Assembly: GCA_013368325.1 (NCBI GenBank)
Contig: JAACJK010000063.1
Coordinates: 310,001-374,000 of the forward strand
Length of the DNA: 64,000 bases
From: Ephemerocybe angulata
Taxonomy: Eukaryota; Basidiomycota; Agaricomycetes; Agaricales; Psathyrellaceae
Direction: 5' to 3'
In this document: positions 34,010-46,110 of the stretch, one piece after another
Numbering within the stretch: the first letter of the stretch is position 1
Layout of the letters: each line of letters begins with the position of its first letter
Made by a program: the position numbers and the translations under genes
Notes under the pieces: generated by a model
Database searches by the model: none
Seen by the model: the letters and a program-made list of their open reading frames with translations, nothing else
What the model was told of the DNA's origin: nothing

Positions 34010-36306
34010 AAAGAGAGAAATAGAGGTGGTGAAATAATAGAGGGTGAAAAAGAAGTGAAAGGGAATTGGGGAAAAGGAAGGGAGATGGGGAAGTGAGGGT
34101 AAGCCGACCGAACCCTCCACCTTTAATACCTTCCACCTCCCTCCCAGCACAGCCCAATTTCAGAGGCCCAACCAAGGCCCAGCCTACCTATGTGACAGCC
34201 CTTCCGAATATCCGGACGCTAGCTCCTCGCGTCTCCAACGCGATTTCGAGTCCAGACGCCTTTACGTCTCCACCGCCCTCCTCCGATTCGCTCTCTCCCA
34301 CTTCTTCCCTCGGAACGCACTCAATCAGCCATTTGGGCTGTCTGCGGCTGTCACGTGCATCACACGTAAGGCTGCCAAGGACAGGCCAAGGTGCGGGAGA
34401 GTGTGTAAATCGAGTTATTTCGGGCGTACGGAACGAGGAGGAGATGGCTCCATACGGTTGAGGAGATCGTCGATCTGAGTGCCTGGGTGAGTTGGGGGGA
34501 GTTAATAGGGTCAATGTAAGTATGTATGGCTATCCATTGAAACTTGTATATACTCAGAGCATTAGTTTTGGCATTGAAAGTACCTATGGTGTGCATGTAA
34601 GTACGGCGCCTATGCTCACCGTAAGCTCTCTCGAATGCATGCCCGCCGACCTTCGGGCACTCTGGGCCCCACTAACCTTTTTTCTCACATGCCAAGATAT
34701 ACTTACGATAGATTTAACCTTGTATATAATCCCGTTGTACGTACCGCATGCGCAACGCGCTGTTCTCCTCCCGGCGCTCATTCCATCCACCAAAATGCAA
34801 AGTTCAACTTGAAATCTTCGCTCGATCACATCGCAGCTGTCAAGGTACGTTACCATCATCTAGTCTAGTGTGTGAAATATACAACTTGGTAACATTTGAA
34901 TGGCAACGAGAATGCGATTTGTGCGAGGGGAACGGGGAGGGTGGAACGGCGGTGATATCAAATTGGTGAAGTTGAACTTTTGGGTCGGATCTGGGAAGAG
35001 CTGGTGCATACCAGAGATAACAGAGACTTTTACCAGTAATATAAAGTGGTGTATGCGCTTCTATAGCACACAGGTAAACGCGGTGAGGCTGGAAACCGTT
35101 TTTCGCTCTTGGGCGCTTAATTTAGATGGACGCGATTCCTCAATGACGCAAGTTCATTTCCGGGATATCAAGCTTCAAGGCTAATTAAGAGATTACTTAA
35201 CTTCCTGTTTATTTTATTATAACTCTAATTAGCCTTCGATGTGACCCATAATGTTTGGGCGACCCCAGAAACAACACCGTTCATTTTTGAATATTTCACA
35301 ACTGAGTGTTCGCCCCGTTATAGACCATGACGGGATCCAAACAAATTTTACCATGGGTAATCAGTTGTGTTGGGCACTTTTCTACTTAGCAGTTACTGTT
35401 AAGCCAAGTCGAGATCTAGGCCAAGTCGGACATCCAGGAACCGCCAACGTACGCGCCGATATCTGAGTCTAATTTCTCGTTGATTAGTCCAAATCTTCGA
35501 TATCATCCGTTACGTTTGAGTCTCTTCGGAAACTTGATATCAATTATGTGGCCGGGTGTAGTGTTACACATTCGTAAATTTGCACGCCCGTCCATGTGGG
35601 GTGTCGGATTGATTTGCAGATTTGAGTCAAAACTGGATGGATGGACTGCGTGCGTGGCTGTATGGAGACTTCCCACAATACACTTGTATGTGAGCCCAGT
35701 TATAGTCGCCTGAATAGAACTCTGAGCTCTCTACAAATCCAAATTTACCATACGCAATGTATACGACCCCAGAGGAGACCATGAATGTGCGGGGAACAAG
35801 GGTCCATGTACGATAATCACATTCGGCGGTATAGAGGTGCCTGGGTCATCCCCAAAATAGATTAACGTAGCCTGGAGTACACGGGAGGCGTCTCTAATTT
35901 AAATGATACGTATACAATACGCCCGACCCTGGAAATTCAACCGACTGGGCGCGACGCGCGCGAGCAACGGTCACCCTCGGAGCCCGCTTCCGAGAGCCCG
36001 TTTTTCGCGAATCCGGTGCGGCGGCACCTGCGGACTCGGTACGTACGTCCTAGTCGAATTCAAAACATTCTCCCAGGTCAACGCTCACGGGCCTTTTCCA
36101 CTCTGGGTGCTCAGCGGCACCGTGTTCTCTCACTTAATTCGGCGGCGGCGCCGGCTCAGTTGCAGAACTCACAGCCTATCGTGACGGGTCCCAGCCTCTC
36201 ATCCACTACATAAACTGAGTTCAGACTCTCAGACAGTAACACGGTATGCAAGAGAAGTTAGCGAGAGGCCGAAGTGAGCGAGGGAGAGTGACGTACTGCG
36301 TGACGA
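34010..36306. other. Spacer between loci Y and X, unit A
   Basis: Minus-strand C/T-rich sequence at 34010-34110 could be the promoter of locus Y. A minus-strand frame at 34188-34514 begins TLLTPPNSPRHS without an ATG and might be an exon. The AT-richer block 34900-35900 has only short frames. Equivalent stretches are at 43815-46110 and 53633-55929. Confidence 0.4.
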
Positions 36307-38248
36307 TCAAATATTAGCGCCCATGCCCATCACGGATCTGCAAGCTAAAAAGATAAATGTCAAAGCACAACTCAACGAAATCATTAGGTGAGTCGCTTAC
36401 CGTGTGTGTGGACGGCGGGGCTTACCTGGTTCCGGGGAAAGGATGGCGAAGTCACAATATATCATGACGTACATTCACAATCCTGCACTTCCGTCTGCCT
36501 GGAGACAATGAATACATTACGACAATACGTACGAGACGAGGCATAGATTGACTTACCGAGATCGACGGCGTGAGCATGCACAGTCAAAGCAAACCTGCAG
36601 ACCGAATGGGGACATGTCAAAGTCAAAAATCGTCGGAAATGAGAAGTGAGAGTGACGTACATACATTTGGAGAGTATGGATCGAAATCCAGTGACCGAGA
36701 ACGAGGAAGTCATCAGTGGCAATACTTTGAGTTTGAATTGAATTGGCCGGTACGTACGATGATGTCGTGAGAGTGGTCCCGAATTTTCGCTCGTCGCGCT
36801 GTCAGGGAGATATCGAATTAGGAAGTATCAAGGCGTCGACGAGGGCAAACGTACCTGAGAACCGCGCCTGTCAAAGGGTGGGTGCCAATTAGAGGCGAAA
36901 CGTGGGGAATAAGTAACGTTGCCGTGACCGCGGTGCCAAAATCGGGGATGGTCGAGATGATGGTGGCTGCGTTTGCGCCGACGCAACAGAAATGCGTCTG
37001 GAAAACGGGTCGTTGGACTAGGGAGAAGGAAGGAGAAAGGGAGACTGAAATAGAGAATGAAATAGCGGCTGAAATTGACGTACCATGGAAGCTCCAACTC
37101 CCCTAGTCAACCTGTACTCTTCCCTGACTCCCCCAGATATCCAGCGTACCACGTAGCGGCCGCCCAAAGGGCGGTCACGATTTGTCTTGTGCTGGAACAT
37201 AAGTTTCTGACTGTTACAGAAAAGCCCGAACGACGTACCCAGATGGATACGGGCTCAGTCGGGCGTACGAGCGTAAGTCGAGTTTTGATGGTGCGACGTG
37301 GCGAACTTAGCGAACTGGGGGCTGCGGGCGGGAGGCGGTCTTGACGTGGCCATTTTCTAGTGAGGTGGCGCAACTGAAATGGATCGAAGTAGCCTGAACG
37401 GTTGGGAAGAAATGGCAGGTGAGAGGTGTTCAGAGAACGGGGATGAATGCACCGACCTGGAATTGCGCCGACACGACGTATCGAGTTCCGGGAAACGGGG
37501 TCTGGAGGTCAAGGGGCGTCAGACTAAAGTGTAGGGATGATAGTCGACGTACCTGTGAGCCCGACTGGCCTTGACACGACAGAAATGGTTCCATAAATCG
37601 GGCTTGACCTACAAGAGACCGTCAGAAAGGATCCCAAGGGCGAAGGTCGCGTACCTCTGAGGAGTTCGAATACACGAGCGGGCGCAGCGCGCCCGCTGGT
37701 GTATGGTTGATCTTGAGTGCTTGGAGAAATGCTTGCATGACGTGGCAATATAACTATGTATCGAAATCCGGCGAGCGGGGATGCAGAGTAGTAGCATCGG
37801 ACTGCAGAGCGGCGGAGCACGCACCTGAGAGCGAGAATGGCCTTGAGACGATATAAACTCTTCCTGAAAACGGGGTCGCGCTGCAGAATGAAGTCAGTCC
37901 CGTGCAAACGAAAAAGAGACATATGTTTTGTGATTCTACCTCGCAGGAGGAAAGCGGGCGCAGGGCGCCCGCTTTCGATGAGGTCGCGACGTACTGAAGT
38001 CTGGTGGTCGCGTATTGCCTTGAGGTGTAGGTTATCTGAATGCGAACGACGATGTAGCAACGTATCGACGTCCGCCGAGCGGGACGTCGACATGCTGGAG
38101 GGAGCAGGAAGTGGGGAATTGACGGAGGGTGGGAGAATACGAGGGCGAAGGGATAGACTCAAGAGAGCCCCCTGACGCACACGCCAAGGCCACGTAGATA
38201 ATTCGGCATGGTCAGCGGAGGGGACAAGCGGACGCAAATAACTGCCAT
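36307..38248 (-). CDS. Locus X, unit A: intron-rich candidate gene of unknown function
   Basis: The minus strand shows about 13 short exons bounded by gtacgt, gtgcgt or gtaagt donors and cag/tag acceptors. A start at 38248 (MAVICVRLSPPLTMPNYLRG) directly follows an in-frame TGA. Successive exons in phase include MSTSRSADVDTLLHRRSHS, RDPVFRKSLYRLKAILALR, QPYTSGRAAPARVFELLR, TPFPGTRYVVSAQFQ, RPLGGRYVVRWISGG, RDERKFGTTLTTSS, IATDDFLVLGHWISIHTLQM, FALTVHAHAVDLG and a last exon ending GMGANI. One junction, near 37000-37090, could not be phased in unit A or in units B and C, which have an extra C there. Several exons contain perfect hairpins and share a degenerate ccccgattttgg-like core, so exon duplication is possible. 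No domain is recognised; it may be non-coding or decayed. Confidence 0.3.
37670..37704. repeat. Hairpin inside locus X (also in units B and C)
   Basis: Two 16-base arms (atacac-g-agcgggcgc and its complement with one mismatch) flank the loop agc. Similar hairpins lie at 37951-37975 (11-base perfect arms, loop agg) and 38065-38090 (gacgtcc arms), and a smaller one at 37160-37174 (ccgccc-aaa-gggcgg). Confidence 0.8.
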
Positions 38249-39057
38249 TCATTTGCAGGGACGCGTTGTGGGCGCTTCGGGTGGGCTGTGTGATGCTTCC
38301 GCCAGACGCTTTGCGTCCCACCCAAAGCCGTACTCCTGTAGTCCCTCAAGCGACACGCTACTGAGGAGGACTAAATAGATATCATGAGCCCAAGTAGACG
38401 CAGGAATAATTTGCCAGAATGCGACAGGACCAAGTCGAAAGTGTACGGCAAGGACGGAGGTCCGTACGTTTTGAGTCTGACAGCCGAAATTACACTTGCC
38501 CGACTCCCGACGGCGCGAGAAGCGCCGAGCATGCTATCTTCCACACATTGAACTGGCCTGGATCCAGCTCGAGATTGACCACATCGTATAGATTCAGATA
38601 GTCTACTTACCTTGCGCACATAGGACTTTGCAGGCGGAGGCTGAGACGCCCAATTCGAGTGAGCGAGAAGTCTAATAGTTAGATTGACATGATTAACATA
38701 AGCTGTCTAAACGTAAGTACGGTATCTATTGTAATGTGAGCGAGGCTCCGTTCCCCTCACGCGCATGTGCGGCCCCCTCCTCCAGCATGTCTCGAGACCT
38801 TGCAACACGCACGCATTGCGTAGCGCAAGAGCTCGAGAGACGACGGAGAGAGGGAAGAGGGAAGACGAAGAGAGAAAGGACTTACATGTGTGGATGGGCT
38901 AAGCGATGAGGTACGGCAAGGCAAGAACGGAACTCGCTACCGAGGCGCCCAGCCCATCACCCCGCTCGCGAGTCGTATCGCCGGTCGTTTGTTGAACGAA
39001 CTGCACAGGTCACGTTCTCAGCAAATAGCTGCAACATAACGGAGGTATATAACCTAT
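38249..39057. other. Spacer right of locus X, unit A
   Basis: Splice-like signals persist on the minus strand (gtaagt donors near 38610 and 38885), suggesting upstream non-coding exons or another intron-rich transcript. No coding chain could be supported. Confidence 0.35.
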
Positions 39058-39345
39058 GGGACGTACTCGGGAGTCCACCCTCCATCCGTTGTGCCGTCCC
39101 TATGCCCCGTCGTCGTCTCCATCCCGCCTCGTCGTCGTCGCCGCCGCACCTCATCCACGACGTACGACCCCCACGCCCCACCGTCATCGTCCAGACTCTC
39201 ATAACATATGGGACGTACCTCGGGAGCCCACCATCCAACCGTTATGAGGTCCCTATGCCCCGTCGTCGTCTCCACCCCACCTCGTCGTCGTCGCCGCCGT
39301 ACCTCGTCCACGACGTCCAACCCCCACGCCCCACCCTCATCGCAC
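39058..39345. repeat. Two-copy tandem repeat of about 150 bases, unit A
   Basis: The block beginning gggacgtac and containing cctatgccccgtcgtcgtct, cctcgtcgtcgtcgccgcc and cccccacgccccacc occurs twice with a period of about 152 bases. Each copy includes a minus-strand gtacgtccc donor-like site. Equivalent pairs are at about 48863-49150 and 58681-58970. The rest, to 40046, has only shadows and one candidate minus-strand exon ending YSTDYEQ before a gtacgc donor near 39886. Confidence 0.8.
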
Positions 39346-40046
39346 ACCACACCTTCGTGTCCCTGACCCCACGACCCGACCTCTCCTCCGCCAGCCCAGC
39401 CTCTCGCCACCAGGCCCGCCCTCGAGTCGCACGTAGTGACCATCCGCACGCCGTGCCGTCCGGGCTGCGGCTGCAGTATCGATGGGCTTCCGACGACCAC
39501 ACTATCGTCTAGCCCCACTCTTGCTGTGGTCGTGTCGAGCTTTCGTCGCCATCGCGTCGTTCAAACGCCCGTGGAGATTGTCGGTGACGCCACGCAGCGT
39601 GCAACCCCCGTCGTCCCCTGTCGTTCCCGCACTACAGCTCCGACATCAGCTCCTCACGGGCTATGCTCGTTGCCTCACTCACCTCCGCATCAAGACGGCA
39701 TCCCACACGTCCCACCCCCACGCCCCAGCTCCGTTCTCTATCCCACTCGACGTCCTGCAAGCTCCAGCGTCGCCGTCCCGTTTCGCTTGTGTTCGGCGCA
39801 TGCGAGGTGTAGGTGGGAAGCCGTTGTCGTTGTCGTAAGGCCCACGCTTTTCGTGTTGAAGTAGTCGTAGTCGTGTAGCGTACCTGTTCGTAGTCGGTAG
39901 AATACGCCCTCCGGCCTCGACGTGCAGCGGACATACGGTCCTGCTGCGCGTCGGGGTCAATAATGGAGGAGGGCGGAGAATGAAACACCTATGAAAAAGT
40001 GCTGAAAGTCAGTTTTCTGAGCGAGAGGAAGGGAAGAGACGACGAC

Positions 40047-40896
40047 TCACAACAATCGCAGCCTTGCCCTCCACACCCCGCTCCCATCCACCTTTCTCGG
40101 CACCGGGCTCCTCAACACAATATTCCCATCCACAACCAACTCGCCCCTCCGCTCCGCATCGTCCAACTCACTCATCTTCAAATGCGCCTTCGTCACCGCA
40201 ATACTCGGCCTTACATCCACACCCCCATCCATCGCCTCCTTGAACACCTGCGGCACAAGATGCCCCCACGGATCGAAGCTCACAATCTTCGTGGGATCGC
40301 TCCACGACGGCTGCGGCGGAATATCAACAGGTGGCTCCGTCTGCGAATAATCCGGCTTATGCGTCGGATCCAGCGCCCCCATCGCAATGCTCAGCGCGCG
40401 ATAGATGCTATAACTCCCCGCGTGCGCACCAAGGGCGTTGCGCGCCTTGATGCTGCCGGGCAGGCGCGAGCAGACGACGGGCCCGCGGTCAGCGGCAGAC
40501 GCCGCACCCCAGGTCAGGGGCACGGGGGCGATGCCGTGCTGGTCGGGGTAGGTCGTGAGGTTCACGCGCCCGGGGTAGAGAAGCTTCTCGCGCTCTTTGT
40601 CGGTGAGAGAGGCGAGGGCGACGCGTGCGGGCACGGGGGCGCTGCTTGGGGGCGAGGTGCTCAGAGCGGCTGGGGCGGGGGTGGAGCTTGGGGAGGTGGG
40701 GAGGGCTGTTGTGGTTAGGGGCTTGGGGGAGGTGGGCTCGAGGGGCGTGGCGCCGAGGTTGTCGAGCTAGAGGTGGTATTAGAGGTGGAACGAGACGGGG
40801 GTCTGTCGACGTACCTTGGCTTGAAGAGCTTGCTGAGAACTTGCAGGCCTCGAGCTGTTGCAGGATCTGCGTCAAGACGGCGTCGGAGACGGGCAT
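40047..40896 (-). pseudogene. URC1: 3'-truncated URC1 copy, unit B
   Basis: Exon 1 starts at 40896 and exon 2 runs left to the break near 40084. The copy keeps residues 1 to about 256 of Urc1 (through LRSPVPRKVDG) and lacks the whole zinc-binding half. Exon 1 has small deletions relative to the parent (gagaacttgcaggcctcg instead of gagagacttgcagggcctcg) that shift the frame after about residue 17, so even the N-terminal domain is broken here. Exon 2 reads AASAADRG where the complete gene has AASPADRG. Confidence 0.88.
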
Positions 40897-42671
40897 GATG
40901 GATAGTAGAGCTGATTGAACGATTTCGAGGAGGGAGAAGGAAGAAGAAGAAAGGGAACCAGGTTCGCGAAGGCTCTTATACGCCTGCGATAAGGTGGGCT
41001 GATCGACCCAACCAGACTAATGGAGGGCTGATCACATGCACGCCATGCTGCTGCTGCATGCTTGCGCTAGACCCGTCCGATTACGTCGCTGCATTCCGCA
41101 CATCGTGCTCTGCGCGTGGCCCCAGAGTGTTCGCGGTGGGGAGGTCATGGGGTGGAGGACAAGGGACAGCGCGGCGACGACGACGACGATGGCCGGCGGA
41201 GGCTTGCACGCATAACAGTGACAAACAGGCAGGCCGAGGGCCGAGGCTCGATAGCTGGCGCGATATGGCCGGGGTTTTATCAGCACATACCTTCTCAGCG
41301 ATAGGCTATGATATCATGGACGTACCCTCGTGCTGCCGCGATGATATCGACGCGTTCTTCCAGTAGCCCCTATCTCGATCGTGATGTGCATGCAGGCGCA
41401 TGTCCCTCTATCGCCGCCCTCCCTCTCCCCTGTCGATGATCCACTCTTCCATCCCCGACCGTCCCTCCGTCCCTCCGCGCGCCTTGCATGCGACTTTATA
41501 CATCCCGTGTTTCCGTCCTGCCCTATATGTCCACCCCTCGCTCTTTATCTCCAAACGCATCCCGCCATTCCTTCCCATTTGACTTGCTCTCGGATACGCC
41601 AGATTCATGTACTAGCATAGCGGTCAATATTATACTTGGAATTCAAAGATTACGCACATTGGAGGGAACGCGATCGGCCTGCGCGCCGATCACGTCAACA
41701 CGCGTTTAGGCGCTTAGTATCCGTATTCCCATATCGCCGCACAATAAACTCTGCTCGTCGAACAAATTCACGACACCTAAAGATAAATAAGTTGGAATCG
41801 CAGCACACGCGCATGCGAGAGGTTTGGGCGATAATCGCACAAAGTCTATACAGGGAACGACTGAATCGCATAGTGTTCCGAGTTTGACTCTGCTCGCACT
41901 CGCAACTACACTTCACTACAGTCGCGAGTTTCTAATTTGTAAATAGTCGGGACAAGTCAAGCAAAGAAATGCATACATAATCGAGGCCTTCAAGTTGTAC
42001 GAATTCCGACAACACTTGCAAACATCACACCAGAGTTATGTGGGTAATTAGATAGCATTGAGCAAACTTGTTAATCTACTTTACAGCGAGCTTCAATATT
42101 CTATGTTCTATCTAGCATCTACATTCCCAGAAAGCTTCAAGACCAAATGCCCTAATGCATCGAACCTCGAACAAGTCGGCGCCGACCGTCTCACAGAATC
42201 AAACTCAAAGTCCAAATAGAAATCCTTTACGCCGCTGGCTCAAAATTCGGTCATACACCCACTCATGACTCAATACCCTCCATCCCCATCCAAACGGAGC
42301 TAAACGTGACCCAATCAATCCACCTCCCGCCGTTCGGCAGCGACCCCGCCCTCATGCTGTGTCCACCAAGTTTACATCTCCACTATGTATGTAGGGCGCC
42401 CGCGCCTTCATCCAAGGCGCTTAAGACACGCTCTCACACAACGTCAATCAGCGCCATCCAAACCAGCGCACGGCGCCGAGCCAAGCTCCTACCGGCCTCA
42501 GAAAACCCACCCTGGCCGAAACTGACCGCAGCCAAGTTCGAGATAGACTCGCAGTCTTGCGCACCCGGCTCTGCTCCGGTTCACCGAGTCTGTGAGCGGG
42601 AGGCACGTCCCTCGCCGACTTACCCTTGACATATACCAACTTACTCACTCACACGCAAGGATCAAACTACG

Positions 42672-43654
42672 CTACGCTGTACTACAACTAATATAAATCT
42701 CGTCTGCCCCGGATTGAATAGCCCTTGTGCACGGGGCGAATCTGAATGAATGGATATTTAGGACGTGGTGGGATGAGTGCGACAGGGTAAATCAGGACTT
42801 ACATACTGACGGCATAACGACATCGAGTCGTTCTTCGGAACGACGGCGCTAGATAGCGTCTCCAGGGGGCAGACTGTGCTGGGCGCGCGAACTCTGATGA
42901 ATACTGCAGTTAGTCGACTCCCGCAATGCAATCACTAGTAACTACGTACCTGCGCACACACAACATCATACGGGTCTTCATGTCTGTATGACGGAGACAA
43001 AATCAGAACCGAGGGCTTGGAGGTTGATGAAGTATTGACTTACCTTGCATGCAGGGTCGCGTCAGACGTCGTCAACGACGCCCCATCCTATCAAGCACAG
43101 ACCAAGTCAGCAAAATCGAGGAGAGTGAACAGTCGGTAACATACCTGGAATATGCCTGCGAAGGTGACATGTAGGGGTGTTGGTGAAGACGAGCTGGGGT
43201 CGAGGTCAGCGTGGTGCGCAAAGAAGGAAGGGGGCCGCCGACATACCGTCATATCGTGCCACGTCAAATGTCTACGCCGGGCCTTCTGGTAGTGGTCTGG
43301 TCGTAGGTGGGCTGCGAATGTTTACGAGACTTGAGCCTGGAGAACAGGGTGGAGAGGGTGGTGAGCGGAGTCGTCGTGTCAAAGACGGTGGATGGGTACT
43401 AACCGCGTGTAGGACGCATGGCGAATGGAGGAGATGGAGAACGTACCAATGTCAAGCGCATCGAGGTGCGCCAGACCACTGTAAGCAACGACGAAATCAG
43501 CCAGAAAGTCGAAGCCGAGATATAATGATGACTTACTTGGGTCTCAGTCGTCGTCTTAGACGACGGCGACGACGACGACGACGAATTTTGCGGTCGACGT
43601 GGATGGCGAACGAGGGCAGGAAGGAATGGGGGAGAAAGGAGGGGCCGTGGGGAT
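42672..43654 (-). CDS. Locus Y, unit B
   Basis: This copy has the same six-exon chain as in unit A, with the stop at 42672. Its 4-base deletion relative to units A and C lies in the predicted intron upstream of the GLAHLDALDI exon, so the protein pieces are unchanged. Confidence 0.4.
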
Positions 43655-46110
43655 ATAACCAAAGGGAGGGGGTGACAAGTGCGGGCATCAGTCACACTTG
43701 TTACCTTACATCAACAACGGAGGTGATAGGGGCAAACGGCGCACTGACCTCAAAATCGGGGTCTACGACGACGACGACAGAAAGACAGCGACGAGCACCG
43801 TCTGAACGATGAAAAAGAGAGAAATAGAGGTGGTGAAATAATAGAGGGTGAAAAAGAAGTGAAAGGGAATTGGGGAAAAGGAAGGGAGATGGGGAAGTGA
43901 GGGTAAGCCGACCGAACCCTCCACCTTTAATACCTTCCACCTCCCTCCCAGCACAGCCCAATTTCAGAGGCCCAACCAAGGCCCAGCCTACCTATGTGAC
44001 AGCCCTTCCGAATATCCGGACGCTAGCTCCTCGCGTCTCCAACGCGATTTCGAGTCCAGACGCCTTTACGTCTCCACCGCCCTCCTCCGATTCGCTCTCT
44101 CCCACTTCTTCCCTCGGAACGCACTCAATCAGCCATTTGGGCTGTCTGCGGCTGTCACGTGCATCACACGTAAGGCTGCCAAGGACAGGCCAAGGTGCGG
44201 GAGAGTGTGTAAATCGAGTTATTTCGGGCGTACGGAACGAGGAGGAGATGGCTCCATACGGTTGAGGAGATCGTCGATCTGAGTGCCTGGGTGAGTTGGG
44301 GGGAGTTAATAGGGTCAATGTAAGTATGTATGGCTATCCATTGAAACTTGTATATACTCAGAGCATTAGTTTTGGCATTGAAAGTACCTATGGTGTGCAT
44401 GTAAGTACGGCGCCTATGCTCACCGTAAGCTCTCTCGAATGCATGCCCGCCGACCTTCGGGCACTCTGGGCCCCACTAACCTTTTTTCTCACATGCCAAG
44501 ATATACTTACGATAGATTTAACCTTGTATATAATCCCGTTGTACGTACCGCATGCGCAACGCGCTGTTCTCCTCCCGGCGCTCATTCCATCCACCAAAAT
44601 GCAAAGTTCAACTTGAAATCTTCGCTCGATCACATCGCAGCTGTCAAGGTACGTTACCATCATCTAGTCTAGTGTGTGAAATATACAACTTGGTAACATT
44701 TGAATGGCAACGAGAATGCGATTTGTGCGAGGGGAACGGGGAGGGTGGAACGGCGGTGATATCAAATTGGTGAAGTTGAACTTTTGGGTCGGATCTGGGA
44801 AGAGCTGGTGCATACCAGAGATAACAGAGACTTTTACCAGTAATATAAAGTGGTGTATGCGCTTCTATAGCACACAGGTAAACGCGGTGAGGCTGGAAAC
44901 CGTTTTTCGCTCTTGGGCGCTTAATTTAGATGGACGCGATTCCTCAATGACGCAAGTTCATTTCCGGGATATCAAGCTTCAAGGCTAATTAAGAGATTAC
45001 TTAACTTCCTGTTTATTTTATTATAACTCTAATTAGCCTTCGATGTGACCCATAATGTTTGGGCGACCCCAGAAACAACACCGTTCATTTTTGAATATTT
45101 CACAACTGAGTGTTCGCCCCGTTATAGACCATGACGGGATCCAAACAAATTTTACCATGGGTAATCAGTTGTGTTGGGCACTTTTCTACTTAGCAGTTAC
45201 TGTTAAGCCAAGTCGAGATCTAGGCCAAGTCGGACATCCAGGAACCGCCAACGTACGCGCCGATATCTGAGTCTAATTTCTCGTTGATTAGTCCAAATCT
45301 TCGATATCATCCGTTACGTTTGAGTCTCTTCGGAAACTTGATATCAATTATGTGGCCGGGTGTAGTGTTACACATTCGTAAATTTGCACGCCCGTCCATG
45401 TGGGGTGTCGGATTGATTTGCAGATTTGAGTCAAAACTGGATGGATGGACTGCGTGCGTGGCTGTATGGAGACTTCCCACAATACACTTGTATGTGAGCC
45501 CAGTTATAGTCGCCTGAATAGAACTCTGAGCTCTCTACAAATCCAAATTTACCATACGCAATGTATACGACCCCAGAGGAGACCATGAATGTGCGGGGAA
45601 CAAGGGTCCATGTACGATAATCACATTCGGCGGTATAGAGGTGCCTGGGTCATCCCCAAAATAGATTAACGTAGCCTGGAGTACACGGGAGGCGTCTCTA
45701 ATTTAAATGATACGTATACAATACGCCCGACCCTGGAAATTCAACCGACTGGGCGCGACGCGCGCGAGCAACGGTCACCCTCGGAGCCCGCTTCCGAGAG
45801 CCCGTTTTTCGCGAATCCGGTGCGGCGGCACCTGCGGACTCGGTACGTACGTCCTAGTCGAATTCAAAACATTCTCCCAGGTCAACGCTCACGGGCCTTT
45901 TCCACTCTGGGTGCTCAGCGGCACCGTGTTCTCTCACTTAATTCGGCGGCGGCGCCGGCTCAGTTGCAGAACTCACAGCCTATCGTGACGGGTCCCAGCC
46001 TCTCATCCACTACATAAACTGAGTTCAGACTCTCAGACAGTAACACGGTATGCAAGAGAAGTTAGCGAGAGGCCGAAGTGAGCGAGGGAGAGTGACGTAC
46101 TGCGTGACGA

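Larger units (their letters stand above)
30268..40083. repeat. Tandem unit A (about 9.82 kb)
   Basis: This unit is the first of three direct tandem units. It runs from URC1 exon 2 (shared point ccatccacctt) through URC1 exon 1, the URC1 promoter, locus Y, locus X and a 150-bp tandem repeat, to the start of the next URC1 fragment. The other units start at 40084 and 49890. Outside the URC1 part the units differ by very few bases, mainly one-base indels in homopolymers. Confidence 0.95.

Noticed and set aside
36307..36325. attagcgcccatg near 36313 first paired with gggcgcttaat at 35112 as inverted ends of an element
   Set aside because: The right site lies in the predicted last exon of locus X and arms agree over only about 10 bases. 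Evidence is too weak for a called element.
37524..38321. A 265-residue single-exon minus-strand frame, also at 47329-48126 and 57148-57945
   Set aside because: It runs across several strong donor and acceptor sites and is Arg/Ser/Pro-rich. The spliced reading of locus X explains the sequence better.
39058..39345. Tandem repeat considered as a CRISPR-like or centromeric array
   Set aside because: There are only two 150-base copies, without regular spacers, in a eukaryotic genome.
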